A DNA stretch of 43,387 bases from a virus, in the IMG/VR virus record IMGVR_UViG_3300023116_000094, positions 1 to 43,387 of that record, one strand, 5' to 3'. The notes beneath the pieces are model-generated. The model ran no database searches and was not told the DNA's origin. It was given only the letters and a program-made list of their open reading frames with translations. The translations under genes and the position numbers were made by a program. Below are positions 5,815 through 14,747 of this stretch, piece after piece. How positions within the stretch are numbered: the stretch's first letter is position 1; each line of letters opens with the position of its first letter.

Positions 5815-7194
5815 CTAGAAGATTTTTATGTTCTTGAGTTTTTCGCCCGAAGACGATTTGTCAAAAACCGGTATATCATCATCAACAAGGTTCTGTTGTG
5901 TTTCATCTACATCATATAGTTTCATCTTACTTCGATCTACGCCAATCACAAATCGCTTATCGACGTTAGGATCATTGTAACGATTCTTTAACTGTTTCAC
6001 CATTATCTGTCCAAGACTATTTAGCTCATCGTTGGACACAAGGGCGAACATCAGGTCAGCCGTTGCAGGAAGACCGAAAGACTCAGATGTGTCTTCTAGT
6101 CCAGGATCAGAATTGCCATACCCCGACCGAGTCGTTTGTGTTGCTGACACAATAGGCACATCAAACTCTACAGCAAGCCCGCGTATTTCTTCTGCGATAG
6201 CCTTGACATAAGTATAAGAGTTGATTGCACCGCCCATGGCTTTCATTCTAGACGATGCACAGATGTTCAAGTAATCAATGAAGATTAACTCGGGAACAAA
6301 CTTTTTCTTCAGTTTGAGTTCCATCAGCAACGCCCGGAAGTGACCGCTATGAGCCTGTCCAGTCGGGTACTCCTTGATGATCAGCTTACCGTTTGTGCTA
6401 TTCGCAATTTGACGCACACGGTCAGTGAACATTGTCTGCGACATGTTCTCTAACTGATCGATTGGCACATTCAGCAGATTTGCGTCAATGCGTTCAGCAA
6501 TGCGCTCCTCTGCCATCTCCATCGTAATGTACAAGACATTACGACCCTGCGATAGGGCACTAGCCGCAACGTGACACATGAACAATGACTTACCAACACC
6601 CGTGCCTGCCAAGGCGATGTTTAGCGTCTTATTTGGCAGTCCACCCTTTGTGATTCGATTGAAGTAATCGAGATCGAAGGGGATGCGCTCTTCTTGCTCA
6701 TGATAAAAGGCGTATCGTTCATCTACGTTTTCAAGGTAGTCATGACCTACGTTCGTGTCGAACGATACGGCTAGTGCATTCTGTAGGATGTCAGGCAGAG
6801 CGTTCTTTGATAGCTTCTCATGCTTACCGTCGATGATTGTAATCGACTCCATGATAGCACGATAGACCGCACGATCTTGACACCACTTTTCTGTTGTATC
6901 TAATAGCCACGTATCATTCTCTTCTTTCACCTCAAAGATGTTAGGAAGAATGTCCATGGCATGAGTGTACATCTGGTCAGTCAATTTGTCAGACTGATCC
7001 AATTCAATCTTAAAAGATTCTAGCGTCGGCAACTTATTGTATTTGCCAACAAACTTCGTCACCTCAGTGAACAGATGTTGGTACACACCTTCGAAGTATT
7101 CTTTCTTAATGAAAGGAATGACCTTACGCATGTAAGGTTCATTTGTCAAAATGTTTCGAATGATTGTTTGTTCTAAATCAATCTTCACTGTCAT
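5815..7194 (-). CDS. 41: Replicative DNA helicase gp41 (DnaB-like, 459 aa)
   Basis: Hexameric 5'-3' helicase that unwinds DNA ahead of the phage polymerase and works with primase. It has a DnaB-like N-terminal helical domain (residues 1-150), Walker A A-G-T-G-V-G-K-S (196-203) and Walker B I-F-I-D-Y-L-N near residue 305. The length is close to T4 gp41 (475). The ATG at 7194 lies 17 bases inside the gene before it. It sits downstream of uvsX, the T4 order uvsX-40-41. Confidence 0.96.
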   Translation of the reverse strand: MTVKIDLEQTIIRNILTNEPYMRKVIPFIKKEYFEGVYQHLFTEVTKFVGKYNKLPTLESFKIELDQSDKLTDQMYTHAMDILPNIFEVKEENDTWLLDTTEKWCQDRAVYRAIMESITIIDGKHEKLSKNALPDILQNALAVSFDTNVGHDYLENVDERYAFYHEQEERIPFDLDYFNRITKGGLPNKTLNIALAGTGVGKSLFMCHVAASALSQGRNVLYITMEMAEERIAERIDANLLNVPIDQLENMSQTMFTDRVRQIANSTNGKLIIKEYPTGQAHSGHFRALLMELKLKKKFVPELIFIDYLNICASSRMKAMGGAINSYTYVKAIAEEIRGLAVEFDVPIVSATQTTRSGYGNSDPGLEDTSESFGLPATADLMFALVSNDELNSLGQIMVKQLKNRYNDPNVDKRFVIGVDRSKMKLYDVDETQQNLVDDDIPVFDKSSSGEKLKNIKIF

Positions 7195-7501
7195 CGTCGG
7201 GATTGCCTAATTGTAAACTACCGGTTTGCGCCGCTTCTTCAAGAACAGACGCAAGAACTTCTGCGGCTCGATCTTGAAGGGCTACGTTCGCTTCTGTCAA
7301 TTCAGTATCAGGTGTTGATACTATCATAAAATTAAAGTTTAAGCAATCATTTTCTCCGTCGAAAGCAATGTTTCCAAAACGCAATACAGTCTCAGTAAAC
7401 TCACCCTTGATGATACGAATATCCCAAGACTGATCGCGCTCATCGTCTGTAGCAGGAATCAACTGATAGTCAATTCCTTCTCGTGCTACTCCAATACCCA
7501 T
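7178..7501 (-). CDS. Hypothetical protein between uvsX and 41 (107 aa)
   Basis: It occupies the place of T4 gene 40, but I see no clear sequence likeness to gp40, so no symbol is given. The middle is beta-rich (V-L-R-F-G-N-I-A-F-D-G, N-F-N-F-M-I-V). A helix and an acidic tail (D-D-D-S-E-D) follow. The ATG at 7501 shares one base with the uvsX stop; the preceding GTG is a weaker alternative. Its tail overlaps the gene 41 start. Confidence 0.65.
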   Translation of the reverse strand: MGIGVAREGIDYQLIPATDDERDQSWDIRIIKGEFTETVLRFGNIAFDGENDCLNFNFMIVSTPDTELTEANVALQDRAAEVLASVLEEAAQTGSLQLGNPDDDSED

Positions 7502-8550
7502 CACTCAACTTCCATTTCTAGATCAAGTTCAATCGATGCACCAGCACCAATCTTGTATTGCTTTTCAATGAACGACTGGAAGTCTTCGTCTTCTAATAGT
7601 CCTTCCCAGAAAGAATGCGCGAGCGTGTCTTTCTCTCTGACCTTTCCGCCAACCAGTTGTCCAGTAGCTTTATCAACCAGTTGATACCAGCCGTTACTAG
7701 GCTTAATAACAAAACCACCAGCAAGAGCAACATCCAGAAGACCACTATAAGGCTCAATCCCACCTTCCCAAGAAACTCGGATAGGAATCTTTGACTTCTC
7801 TTTAACAAATCGAGACTTTTCGACGTTGATAATAAAGTCATAACCAGTTACCTCAGTGCCAGTTTTGTTCTGCCGACGACCGAGAATCCAGATGTTATCA
7901 GCAGAGTAGTAGATACCGGTACCACCGCCAACAATATCTTTCGGAAACAAACCAATCTCTTTGTACGTATGATTGATTGCAAGAAGAGGAATGTTCTTCA
8001 TCGTCAGATAAGGAGTTGTCATTCTGAACAAGCCCTTGAGTGCTTTCGCACGTGACATATCAGCCACAGACTTTTCGTTGATTGCATCCTCAAGTTCTTT
8101 CTTAGATGCTAGGTTACCAATAGAGTCAATCACCACAATAACTTTATCGGCTTTGTCCAGATTCTCAAGCTGGTTGATCAGATCAAACTTCAGTTCTTCG
8201 ACATTGGTGATAGGCGTGTGGAGCACACGATTCACATCAATACCAAACGTTTCAAAGTAAGACTGAGGCGAACCAAACTCAGAATCATAGAACAGCATTA
8301 CTGCATCTGGATCAGACTTCAAAAACTCAGCCGCCATCTTTAGTGCAAACGAAGTTTTAAAGTGCTTAGATGGACCAGCGAGAACAGTAAGTCCTGACGC
8401 CAGTCCACCCTTCAGACTACCAGACAGAGCGACATTCAACATAGGAACGTCGAGGGTTGTAATCTCACGCTCTTGAAAAAACTCAGACTCAGACAGCACA
8501 GCCGTGTGTGCGACTTTAGAGTTTTTCTTCAGCTTGTTCATTACTGACAT
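7501..8550 (-). CDS. uvsX: UvsX RecA-like recombinase (349 aa)
   Basis: Strand-exchange protein that coats single-stranded DNA for recombination-dependent replication and repair. It has Walker A G-P-S-K-H-F-K-T (residues 59-66), the T4 UvsX form of the motif. A Walker B I-V-V-I-D-S-I-G follows near residue 140, then the I-N-H-T-Y segment. The size agrees with T4 UvsX (391) less part of its C-terminus. The ATG at 8550 has AAGGA eight bases upstream. Mediator UvsY is encoded at 24540-24983. Confidence 0.95.
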   Translation of the reverse strand: MSVMNKLKKNSKVAHTAVLSESEFFQEREITTLDVPMLNVALSGSLKGGLASGLTVLAGPSKHFKTSFALKMAAEFLKSDPDAVMLFYDSEFGSPQSYFETFGIDVNRVLHTPITNVEELKFDLINQLENLDKADKVIVVIDSIGNLASKKELEDAINEKSVADMSRAKALKGLFRMTTPYLTMKNIPLLAINHTYKEIGLFPKDIVGGGTGIYYSADNIWILGRRQNKTGTEVTGYDFIINVEKSRFVKEKSKIPIRVSWEGGIEPYSGLLDVALAGGFVIKPSNGWYQLVDKATGQLVGGKVREKDTLAHSFWEGLLEDEDFQSFIEKQYKIGAGASIELDLEMEVE

Positions 8551-8553
8551 ATA

Positions 8554-9507
8554 TTAGTCCTTCAGATTTTTAAAGTTAATGCACTCATCAATTAGCGGTA
8601 GTTTGTCAGACAGACCCGCAAGTGCGCGTACATCGTGATTCAAGAATTCACCAGCATACCCACGGGCTTGCTTGTAACTAATCGAATCGTCAGTCTTCGC
8701 ACGAACGAACGTAGGAACCATGACACTCTTGTCAGTAATGTCAGGTGCATTCTCCATCAAACGTCGAACGATTGTTGGATTCGCATTCTTAACATCAAGA
8801 ATGGTATCATACAACTGATTAAAGAAAGTCTGCTTGACTGCTTTGAAGCCCGCAAGACCTAGTTTAGCATAAATTACTTCCCAAATGCTACCAACAGCAA
8901 CTTGTGCGGCTGAGAAATGGCTCGCGTGTTGCAGAAGTTGCATTAATGCTTGCCGAGGCTTTTCTTCGCCACCAACTATATGATAGTCAGAGACTAAAAT
9001 TTCACCCATGTTTGTTGCATCACTCATCTCAGGGAAGTAACAAACTTTTGCGCTAAAGACATCATAGCCCAGAGTCGCAATCAACCGCTGAGTTGTTTCG
9101 ATGTTTAGCGTTGATCGAATGCAGATGGCACACTCGGTTTGCTTAAACAATTTGTTTACAGCGTTTAGAAAATCCGCGTCATCGAACGTATCGTTTTTCA
9201 TCAAAGGAATTTCTTCACAGATGAATACGATAGTAGGTCGCGACTCAATCAGAGCATCAACGTCATTAAACGATTCTGCTCTTACAAACTCAGATGCTTT
9301 GGTATTGAAAGCAACAGCAGTTGCATCAGCAAGCATATTGCTACCAATAATGCCCGCTTTCATCGTCTGAAGACCAGCTTCCTCTTGACCAATAGGCGGT
9401 GATTGAGGATGCTCCCAGCCTTCTTCATCTACTCGTACAACAGTTCCATCGGCTGCCACTTGAGGTTCGCTCAGTTTTGGCGCGATTTCAGTTACATTAT
9501 CACTCAT
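8554..9507 (-). CDS. Catalytically degenerate UDP-glucose dehydrogenase-like protein (317 aa)
   Basis: A roughly 50-residue acidic leader precedes a Rossmann-like start (G-I-I-G-S-N, residues 52-57). From there the protein aligns with the dehydrogenase at 1439-2212: S-T-L-N for S-T-T-N, K215-L-G-L-A219 for K161-Y-F-L-N165, T-F-F-N-Q identical, and G-Y-A-G-E-F288-L-N-H-D for G-Y-G-G-H-C223-F-P-K-D. Catalytic Asn is Ala and catalytic Cys is Phe, so dehydrogenase chemistry looks lost. It lies between the primase-like gene and uvsX, which suggests a structural or regulatory role there. The ATG at 9507 has GGAG six bases upstream. Confidence 0.75.
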   Translation of the reverse strand: MSDNVTEIAPKLSEPQVAADGTVVRVDEEGWEHPQSPPIGQEEAGLQTMKAGIIGSNMLADATAVAFNTKASEFVRAESFNDVDALIESRPTIVFICEEIPLMKNDTFDDADFLNAVNKLFKQTECAICIRSTLNIETTQRLIATLGYDVFSAKVCYFPEMSDATNMGEILVSDYHIVGGEEKPRQALMQLLQHASHFSAAQVAVGSIWEVIYAKLGLAGFKAVKQTFFNQLYDTILDVKNANPTIVRRLMENAPDITDKSVMVPTFVRAKTDDSISYKQARGYAGEFLNHDVRALAGLSDKLPLIDECINFKNLKD

Positions 9508-9516
9508 TATTTGCTC

Positions 9517-10440
9517 CTAGTTGTTGCGATAGGCATATTCAACTGCTCTATCAGCTTCTTTCTCTAGTGGTCGATTAGTATACCACATTCCATTCTCATT
9601 GTCAAATTGTCTACAAAGTTCTGCGATTTGCTTTGCAGAAATAGGATAACCATTCTTGATGGCATTGCCTGCTGTAGCAACCATGATCTGATACATCTTG
9701 TGATACCATCCGGTACTCGTTATTGTTTGATACTGCATAGAAAGTTTCTTTGGCCAAAACGGGCAATCACGATAGCTGGACCAAGAAACGTTGGTGTTAT
9801 CTAGTGCTTGCTTACGATGCTCAAGCACTGCTTTTTGCAACTCGGGCGGCAGACGATCTAAAAAGTTTTTGCCTTCTTTCTCTTTGTATGGATGTTTAGC
9901 CTTTAAGTAGTCTGGATCAATAGGGTCGCCGTGATTAGAAAACATAAAATTATGAGCGTCGAAATACTGAGCAGGAACGTAGTACATACGACTAAGATCC
10001 TTTGTCTGAGCATCGCCGATCTCACCAAGTTCTGTGTTGAGGGCATGCCAGAAATGTCGGATCTCATCTCGCTCGACGTTTCGTGTAAGTTCAAATACAA
10101 GTCGGAATTTAGGTGTATCGACTGTACTACTTGCAGTAGAATAACACACAAAGTTCCAATGCCCATACCTACTATGAAGCTCATTTGTTAGTGGCTCCTC
10201 AAAAGTGACATCATCAACATCGACAGCCGCCCAGCGACCCCAGTACTCAACGTTGTCATTTGATCTTGTTGTACCTTCAGTATAAATTGCAGGACTAATC
10301 AGCGAAGCAGTTTTCTTCGACTCGGGTATGCTAGACAAACCAGACAGCAACTCAGTAAACTCATGCCAATTATTCATGGTCATTCGTTTATGAGTCTTAT
10401 TGTCATAACGATTTTTAAACAGCGTCAGTTCTAGTTTCAT
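9517..10440 (-). CDS. Primase-like protein of the archaeo-eukaryotic primase type (307 aa)
   Basis: Residues 71-77 read A-A-V-D-V-D-D, a hydrophobic strand ending in D-x-D like AEP motif I. Residues 100-118 (Y-S-T-A-S-S, then P-K-F-R-L-V-F-E-L) match the S-x-S...P-x-x-R pattern of RepB-like and prim-pol proteins. D143-A-Q-T-K-D-L-S-R with M-Y-Y-V-P fits the third acidic motif. The C-terminal 100 residues are helical. T4 uses the unrelated DnaG-like gp61; none is in this window. The ATG at 10440 lacks a ribosome-binding site and lies 6 bases from a consensus -10. The family call is by pattern only. Confidence 0.6.
   Translation of the reverse strand: MKLELTLFKNRYDNKTHKRMTMNNWHEFTELLSGLSSIPESKKTASLISPAIYTEGTTRSNDNVEYWGRWAAVDVDDVTFEEPLTNELHSRYGHWNFVCYSTASSTVDTPKFRLVFELTRNVERDEIRHFWHALNTELGEIGDAQTKDLSRMYYVPAQYFDAHNFMFSNHGDPIDPDYLKAKHPYKEKEGKNFLDRLPPELQKAVLEHRKQALDNTNVSWSSYRDCPFWPKKLSMQYQTITSTGWYHKMYQIMVATAGNAIKNGYPISAKQIAELCRQFDNENGMWYTNRPLEKEADRAVEYAYRNN
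9577..9605 (-). promoter_or_regulatory. Internal sigma70-like promoter, extended -10
   Basis: Read leftward: TTGACA (9600-9605), 17-base spacer, TATACT (9577-9582) with an upstream TGG making an extended -10. It lies inside the 3' end of the primase-like gene, about 70 bases before the degenerate dehydrogenase ATG, and could boost that gene, uvsX and 41. Being inside coding sequence, it may be chance. Confidence 0.5.
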
Positions 10441-10446
10441 TCAGAA

Positions 10447-10476
10447 ATTATAACAGATTAAGTTGTGGGCTGTCAA
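10447..10476 (-). promoter_or_regulatory. Consensus sigma70 promoter, leaderless, for the primase-like operon
   Basis: Read leftward: TTGACA (10471-10476), 18-base spacer, TATAAT (10447-10452) with TGT before it. Six bases separate the -10 from the ATG at 10440, so the transcript should begin at or next to the start codon. The TATAAT also contains the TAA stop of the methyltransferase gene. It would serve the primase-like gene, the degenerate dehydrogenase, uvsX and 41. Confidence 0.8.
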
Positions 10477-11053
10477 CCTTTACCAATGCCAATTGATTCA
10501 TCTTACGTCTACCCTTGAACGTTTGCTCGTAGTAGAACTTTTTTATCAACTTTAGTTCGTGATGGTCTGCGAATGCATCGCGAACAGGAACCAACTCAAA
10601 GTTATCGATCAACATAGCTTTAATGCCGAGATCAATGCACATAGTCATATCATGTGAAGCCGCAGGATAAGTGTGACCGCCATCGATTAGTGCGAAGTCG
10701 TAATCGTAGATAGAAATTTCGTCTATCATTTGATGTGCTTTGCCAGGAATCCATCGCCACTTATTTCGATACATCTTCGATAGTTTTATAGCGGCAAGCC
10801 ATCGTGCCGCAGGATTGATTCTATCGTCTACTTTGCCGTTTCGATCTTCGTAAGGCGAGCAAGAAATCATCTTTTCAAGGTCTTTGTATATCTCAAGTTG
10901 ATATGTGGTCGAATGACCAAGATGAAAACCGATCTCTAAAACTCGCTTCGGCTTGAAGAGTTTTTGTGCCCACTCAAACGCTCTAAACACATCATCAGTC
11001 GGTGGCATGTAACCCCATCCTATATCAGGAAAAGATAAGTGTTCTAGATTCAT
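10448..11053 (-). CDS. Class I SAM-dependent methyltransferase-like protein (201 aa)
   Basis: Residues 38-49 read [12 protein letters not shown], methyltransferase motif I. A later [11 protein letters not shown] segment is typical of the Methyltransf_24 group (small-molecule or sugar methylation). The substrate is unknown. The ATG at 11053 overlaps the TGA of gene 43 (ATGA), so it is translationally coupled to DNA polymerase. Its stop codon forms part of the next promoter's -10 box. Confidence 0.8.
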   Translation of the reverse strand: MNLEHLSFPDIGWGYMPPTDDVFRAFEWAQKLFKPKRVLEIGFHLGHSTTYQLEIYKDLEKMISCSPYEDRNGKVDDRINPAARWLAAIKLSKMYRNKWRWIPGKAHQMIDEISIYDYDFALIDGGHTYPAASHDMTMCIDLGIKAMLIDNFELVPVRDAFADHHELKLIKKFYYEQTFKGRRKMNQLALVKVDSPQLNLL

Positions 11054-13485
11054 CCAAAGAAGTCCTCAAGCGTTGCCCTTGGTTCTGCTGACCAGCCGAC
11101 TGCGGCGAGAATTGGCTCAAGCGGATCAAGGAATGTTTTAACGAACATCATATCATAATCTATTGACACGTGCAAGCCAAGTTCTTTGGGCAACTGCATT
11201 GGAAAAGATATTACGTTCTCTTTAATCTTGTTCGGCTGGCGGAGGTACAGAAACTTAATTTTCTCACCGTCTTGAATCAACTCGTATTTGTCTTGTAAGC
11301 CAGCTTGCTTAACATAATGATTATATAGCAGAGAGCCACGAACATGAATCGGTGTGCCCTTGCCGTAAATAGTCTGACGATCTTTCCACTTTGTCACTTC
11401 AGAGACGCCACGCGGAAACGCAATTACTTCGGGCTCTAGGTTTTTAAACTCAGCCTTGAAGTTGGCAATGAATCGTTGCGTGTCAGACTCAGTGCCCTCG
11501 ATGATTACTTTGAACGTCTCTTTCATTTTGTCACGTACGACCTGCGGCGTACTAGACTTGATCGCTTCGATACCCATCATCTTGAGTTTCGGCTGAGCGT
11601 ACCGCACACCCTCGTTGTCATGGACATTTAGAATGTATCGCTTCTTAGCCATCCAGATGCCGCGATCAGCAATCGCTTCACGCTTCATCACCATACGATT
11701 TTCGTACGCACTAGTCTCGTCCGCCAGCTTTGCATAGGCTTCTGCGATTTTAGTTTCAAAATGTTCTGCGACTTTACTACAGAAGTTGACGGGATTGACA
11801 GGCTTGTGCAACTCGACCAGCGGTGCGAAGTTAATGTACACAGAGTCGGTGTCGATTGCAATCACGTAGTCGTCTTTGGTACCAAGAATCTCTTGCATCT
11901 CATCGTTCACTGCTTTCTCGGCACACTTGATTGCTCGCTGACCATTTGTGGTCACACCCTCAGCAATCTTCTGATCGAAGTACCGAAAGTATTTGTTGGC
12001 GAGTGCACCATAGAGAGAGTTCATCAGAATCTTGATCGCCATCTGCTGATTGTCCATCGTAGCGATTTCGTTCTCAAGTTTCTTGGTAGGCGCTTCTTCG
12101 TATTGCTGTTTGGCTTTGAGCATGTTGCCCTTGATGGTCACACGATCATCATAGAACTTACGAATCACGTTAGGGATGATGCCCTCAAAGTCTTTTCGGA
12201 ACATCGCACCATTGGCACACTTCGTGGTCTCTACGTTTTCGTCGTAGCACATTGTCTCGGGCGACATGTTGTACTGCACGATGATGTTCGGATACAGAGA
12301 GTTAAGGTCGAACGACACAACCCAATCGTGCGCACCGACCATGGGATCTTTTACATAGCCGCCGACGATCTTGCCAGCGTCATGGTCAATGTCAGGCTTG
12401 CCAGGAATCACCACGTTCTTTTGCCGCAGTTGATTATAGATGATTGAATCCCAGATCGCAGTGGTGCCAAACGTGTCTTGGTAGTTTGTCTTTGCTTGGT
12501 ATGCCATAGTCATAGCCAGCGAGATCAGACCCATCTTCTCTTCGAAACGATCAACCAGTTCAACGTCTTTGATGTTGTAGTCAATGAACTTTTGGTAGTC
12601 ATGCTTGTACAGACTGTGAAGCGAACCGTATTCTTCATACGACAGTTTGCGCTCGCCAAGTATCACGTGTGCGATATGATCAAGCTTGTATGATTCTTGC
12701 TCACCCCAGGTCTGCTTGCCAAACTTCTTGAACAGATCAAGGTAGTCCATCTGAGAGATGCCCTCGATCTCATATGCAATCTCAACCGTGTTCATCATGC
12801 GAATCTCACGCTCACGCACGAGACCCCACGGCGAGAACTTCTTTACAGCCTCGGCATGGAGAACTTGTTGAGTACGGCGCACCAGATATGGAATGTCAAA
12901 GAGTTTGGAGTTCCAGCCAGTCAGTACATCTGGGCAGTTGCCTTGCCACCAACCAAGAAACGCAGTGAGTAGATCATATTCATTTTCACAACGAAAGTAG
13001 GTGATGTCATGATCGTTCAGATCCGTATCGTAATTGTCCATACCCCACACATAGTAAGTCTTTGATCGATTAGACTTGGCGGCGATAGAGATAATAGGAT
13101 GTGCGGCTTCTCTCGGATGAGGAAAGCCTTGATCAGATGCGACCTCGATGTCGATAGTCATTACGTTGATCAGGTCACGATCAAACTTGATATCGTTAGG
13201 AAAAGTGTCGCCGATGAACTGAGTGACATAATTCGTCTGACCATGTACGGAGAAGTTAGGAACGTTCTCGTACTGCTTCATAAAGTCAGAAGCTTCACGC
13301 ATGTCACCGAACTGCATAGGCTCGACAGACTTACCGTAGAGCGTCTTGTACTTGCCAGTTGCACGATTGCTTTCAACGAACAGGGTAGGAGTGTACGGAA
13401 TTCTACGCTCGACGCGAGATCCACTTTCGTAACCACGATAGAGTATTTTGTTGCCCGCGCGGACAACATTCGTATAAAATTTCAT
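11050..13485 (-). CDS. 43: DNA polymerase gp43, family B (811 aa)
   Basis: Replicative polymerase with proofreading. Exonuclease motifs: I D-I-E (112-114), [10 protein letters not shown] (190-197), [11 protein letters not shown] (303-310). Polymerase motifs: A D393-L-N-S-L-Y-P, B K485 to N-S-L-Y-G (489-493), C D545-T-D547-S. All catalytic acids are present. It is shorter than T4 gp43 (898) but complete. The ATG at 13485 has no ribosome-binding site and sits 6 bases from a consensus -10 box. RegA, which represses translation of several early mRNAs in T4, is encoded at 15932-16306. Confidence 0.98.
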   Translation of the reverse strand: MKFYTNVVRAGNKILYRGYESGSRVERRIPYTPTLFVESNRATGKYKTLYGKSVEPMQFGDMREASDFMKQYENVPNFSVHGQTNYVTQFIGDTFPNDIKFDRDLINVMTIDIEVASDQGFPHPREAAHPIISIAAKSNRSKTYYVWGMDNYDTDLNDHDITYFRCENEYDLLTAFLGWWQGNCPDVLTGWNSKLFDIPYLVRRTQQVLHAEAVKKFSPWGLVREREIRMMNTVEIAYEIEGISQMDYLDLFKKFGKQTWGEQESYKLDHIAHVILGERKLSYEEYGSLHSLYKHDYQKFIDYNIKDVELVDRFEEKMGLISLAMTMAYQAKTNYQDTFGTTAIWDSIIYNQLRQKNVVIPGKPDIDHDAGKIVGGYVKDPMVGAHDWVVSFDLNSLYPNIIVQYNMSPETMCYDENVETTKCANGAMFRKDFEGIIPNVIRKFYDDRVTIKGNMLKAKQQYEEAPTKKLENEIATMDNQQMAIKILMNSLYGALANKYFRYFDQKIAEGVTTNGQRAIKCAEKAVNDEMQEILGTKDDYVIAIDTDSVYINFAPLVELHKPVNPVNFCSKVAEHFETKIAEAYAKLADETSAYENRMVMKREAIADRGIWMAKKRYILNVHDNEGVRYAQPKLKMMGIEAIKSSTPQVVRDKMKETFKVIIEGTESDTQRFIANFKAEFKNLEPEVIAFPRGVSEVTKWKDRQTIYGKGTPIHVRGSLLYNHYVKQAGLQDKYELIQDGEKIKFLYLRQPNKIKENVISFPMQLPKELGLHVSIDYDMMFVKTFLDPLEPILAAVGWSAEPRATLEDFFG

Positions 13486-13491
13486 GTACGT

Positions 13492-13521
13492 ATTATACTA
13501 AAGTATCAGTAGAATTGTCAA
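13492..13521 (-). promoter_or_regulatory. Consensus sigma70 promoter, leaderless, for gene 43
   Basis: Read leftward: TTGACA (13516-13521), 18-base spacer, TATAAT (13492-13497), then 6 bases to the gene 43 ATG. Both hexamers are perfect. The TATAAT contains the TAA stop of the upstream glycosyltransferase-like gene. The expected start falls at the A of ATG. Confidence 0.85.
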
Positions 13522-14248
13522 CCGATTCCGACAAATTGACGAAATGAAAATTAGGATGCGTGTCTTGGTTGTAGTAATTTTTTACTTGCGACTCTGGTCG
13601 ATCAGTTACAGTTGTTCCCAAACTCGTATCAATTAATTGTGTGACAGGAGCCTCGATAACTATCTGAGGCTTTCGATGTGCACGAGTCACATCATTCGAA
13701 ACTCCTGTTTTGTTGTCTTTACCGATCTTGGGCCAGTATACCGCACGGACTTGAAGATTGTTCTTCTTTACCCAAGCATCTGTGACTGAATGCAGAATAC
13801 CCATAGGACCAGTCATTTTTGTGGTCTTATCGTTTTCTACAGCCTCACAAAACAACTTAGAAATTTGGCGCTTACACGTGTAGCATTCCATAGCAATGCC
13901 AATATTAAGAGTGATCATTTGTTCCCACTTAGACATGATCATGCGAAACGTTTCTTCTTGATCAGGTCTTAGATATGCATCGTGTTCCATAATAAAGAAC
14001 CGCTTCATTGGACCTTCTTGGGACATGCGCTTATGCATTCTGTATTGAGAACACAAAGAGGCTTTTTCTTGAGGTGATCTTCTTTTATCTTCTGAGAATG
14101 GTAGATCGAGAAGCGTATCAGGCGTGATACACTGCACAACATTTATTCTGAAAATGTCTGATACGCATTCAAAGGATTTCAATGCGACTTTATGATATTT
14201 TACAGCGAGAGGATCGTTAAGATCGACCTGCATGTATGCATCAATCAT
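13493..14248 (-). CDS. Putative glycosyltransferase-like protein (251 aa)
   Basis: The ATG at 14248 has AGGA about 7 bases upstream; the longer frame upstream is the small membrane gene's region. Residues 1-40 alternate strand and helix as in a GT-A nucleotide-sugar fold. F-F-I-M-E-H-D-A-Y (84-92) sits where GT-A enzymes keep a D-x-D-like metal motif (E88, D90). It could modify phage DNA, the host surface or a virion protein. The C-terminal 60 residues look disordered and Asn/Thr-rich. Identity is tentative: the DxD-like site is the main support. Confidence 0.5.
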   Translation of the reverse strand: MIDAYMQVDLNDPLAVKYHKVALKSFECVSDIFRINVVQCITPDTLLDLPFSEDKRRSPQEKASLCSQYRMHKRMSQEGPMKRFFIMEHDAYLRPDQEETFRMIMSKWEQMITLNIGIAMECYTCKRQISKLFCEAVENDKTTKMTGPMGILHSVTDAWVKKNNLQVRAVYWPKIGKDNKTGVSNDVTRAHRKPQIVIEAPVTQLIDTSLGTTVTDRPESQVKNYYNQDTHPNFHFVNLSESVDNSTDTLV

Positions 14249-14256
14249 AATAAATC

Positions 14257-14373
14257 CTATACGATAGCTAGAAGTACAATGACCCCAACAGTTCCGATGG
14301 TTAACCATCCTGCTTGTTCATGAGTCAGACCCATAAAGAAATCTTTTACCCAATCCCCAATTGCCTTGATCAT
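14257..14373 (-). CDS. Tiny membrane protein (38 aa)
   Basis: A 38-residue frame with a strong ribosome-binding site (AAGGAG, 7 bases before ATG 14373). An amphipathic start (I-K-A-I-G-D-W-V-K-D-F-F) is followed by a single membrane span (W-L-T-I-G-T-V-G-V-I-V-L-L-A-I-V) that ends the protein. It follows a late promoter at 14431-14438 and a leader hairpin, so it is probably made late. The shape is holin-like or envelope-active, but the function is unknown. Confidence 0.7.
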   Translation of the reverse strand: MIKAIGDWVKDFFMGLTHEQAGWLTIGTVGVIVLLAIV

Positions 14374-14392
14374 AATTAGCTCCTTATGTAGA

Positions 14393-14420
14393 GCGGAGTT
14401 TTATTTAAACGGAACTCCGC
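14393..14420 (-). other. Hairpin in late mRNA leader
   Basis: GCGGAGTT (14393-14400) pairs with AACTCCGC (14413-14420): 8 perfect pairs around a 12-base loop. On the minus strand it follows the late promoter TATAAATA by about 10 bases and precedes the ribosome-binding site of the 38-aa gene. It therefore lies at the very 5' end of that mRNA. With no U-tract after it, I read it as a stabilising or regulatory hairpin, not a terminator. Confidence 0.55.
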
Positions 14421-14430
14421 AAACCGTTAA

Positions 14431-14438
14431 TATTTATA
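14431..14438 (-). promoter_or_regulatory. T4-type late promoter TATAAATA
   Basis: An exact TATAAATA read leftward in the gap between the exported-protein gene and the 38-aa membrane gene. It would be used by RNA polymerase with gp55 and the gp45 clamp. It would drive the membrane protein and glycosyltransferase-like genes late in infection. Confidence 0.75.
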
Positions 14439-14445
14439 CATCGGG

Positions 14446-14733
14446 TTAATCGACACTGAAGAATGTCTTCACGGCGTCTGCAATAGCTTTGTTGATAGAT
14501 TTATCAACATCAACTGTTACAGTTTGACCGTATTCATCAGTATAACCAATGTAATGCCAAGTGTCAAGTCTTTCGTCGTATTCGTGCAACAGCGCAACGT
14601 TCGTCAGACCGGCTCTCATAGTATAGCCTGAGTTGTCGATCTTTGTCGCATACACTTTTACTTCTTCAACATCATTGGCGCTAACACTAGCAGATAAACC
14701 CAATGCAAGTGCGAGGGCTAAAATTCTTTTCAA
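14446..14733 (-). CDS. Small exported protein, TTG start (95 aa)
   Basis: Residues 1-19 (K-R start, then L-A-L-A-L-A-L-G-L-S, ending A-S-V-S-A) form a clear Sec signal peptide, with cleavage likely before N20-D. The mature part has beta character and no recognised motif (Y-D-E-R-L-D-T-W-H-Y-I-G-Y). The start is TTG at 14733, with AAGGA about 10 bases upstream; no ATG is available without losing the signal peptide. A periplasmic role during late infection is inferred from its place in the cargo island. Confidence 0.7.
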   Translation of the reverse strand: MKRILALALALGLSASVSANDVEEVKVYATKIDNSGYTMRAGLTNVALLHEYDERLDTWHYIGYTDEYGQTVTVDVDKSINKAIADAVKTFFSVD

Positions 14734-14747
14734 TTGTATTACGTCCT

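Noticed and set aside
7178-7501. Naming this gene 40 by position
   Set aside because: The order fits T4 uvsX-40-41 but I see no sequence likeness to gp40, so no symbol was given.
11761-12447. A 228-residue open frame on the plus strand inside gene 43
   Set aside because: Antisense to the conserved polymerase domain, with odd His/Val/Leu-rich composition and no start signal.
14393-14420. Hairpin read as a transcription terminator
   Set aside because: No U-tract follows on either strand, and it sits just after a late promoter; a leader hairpin fits better.
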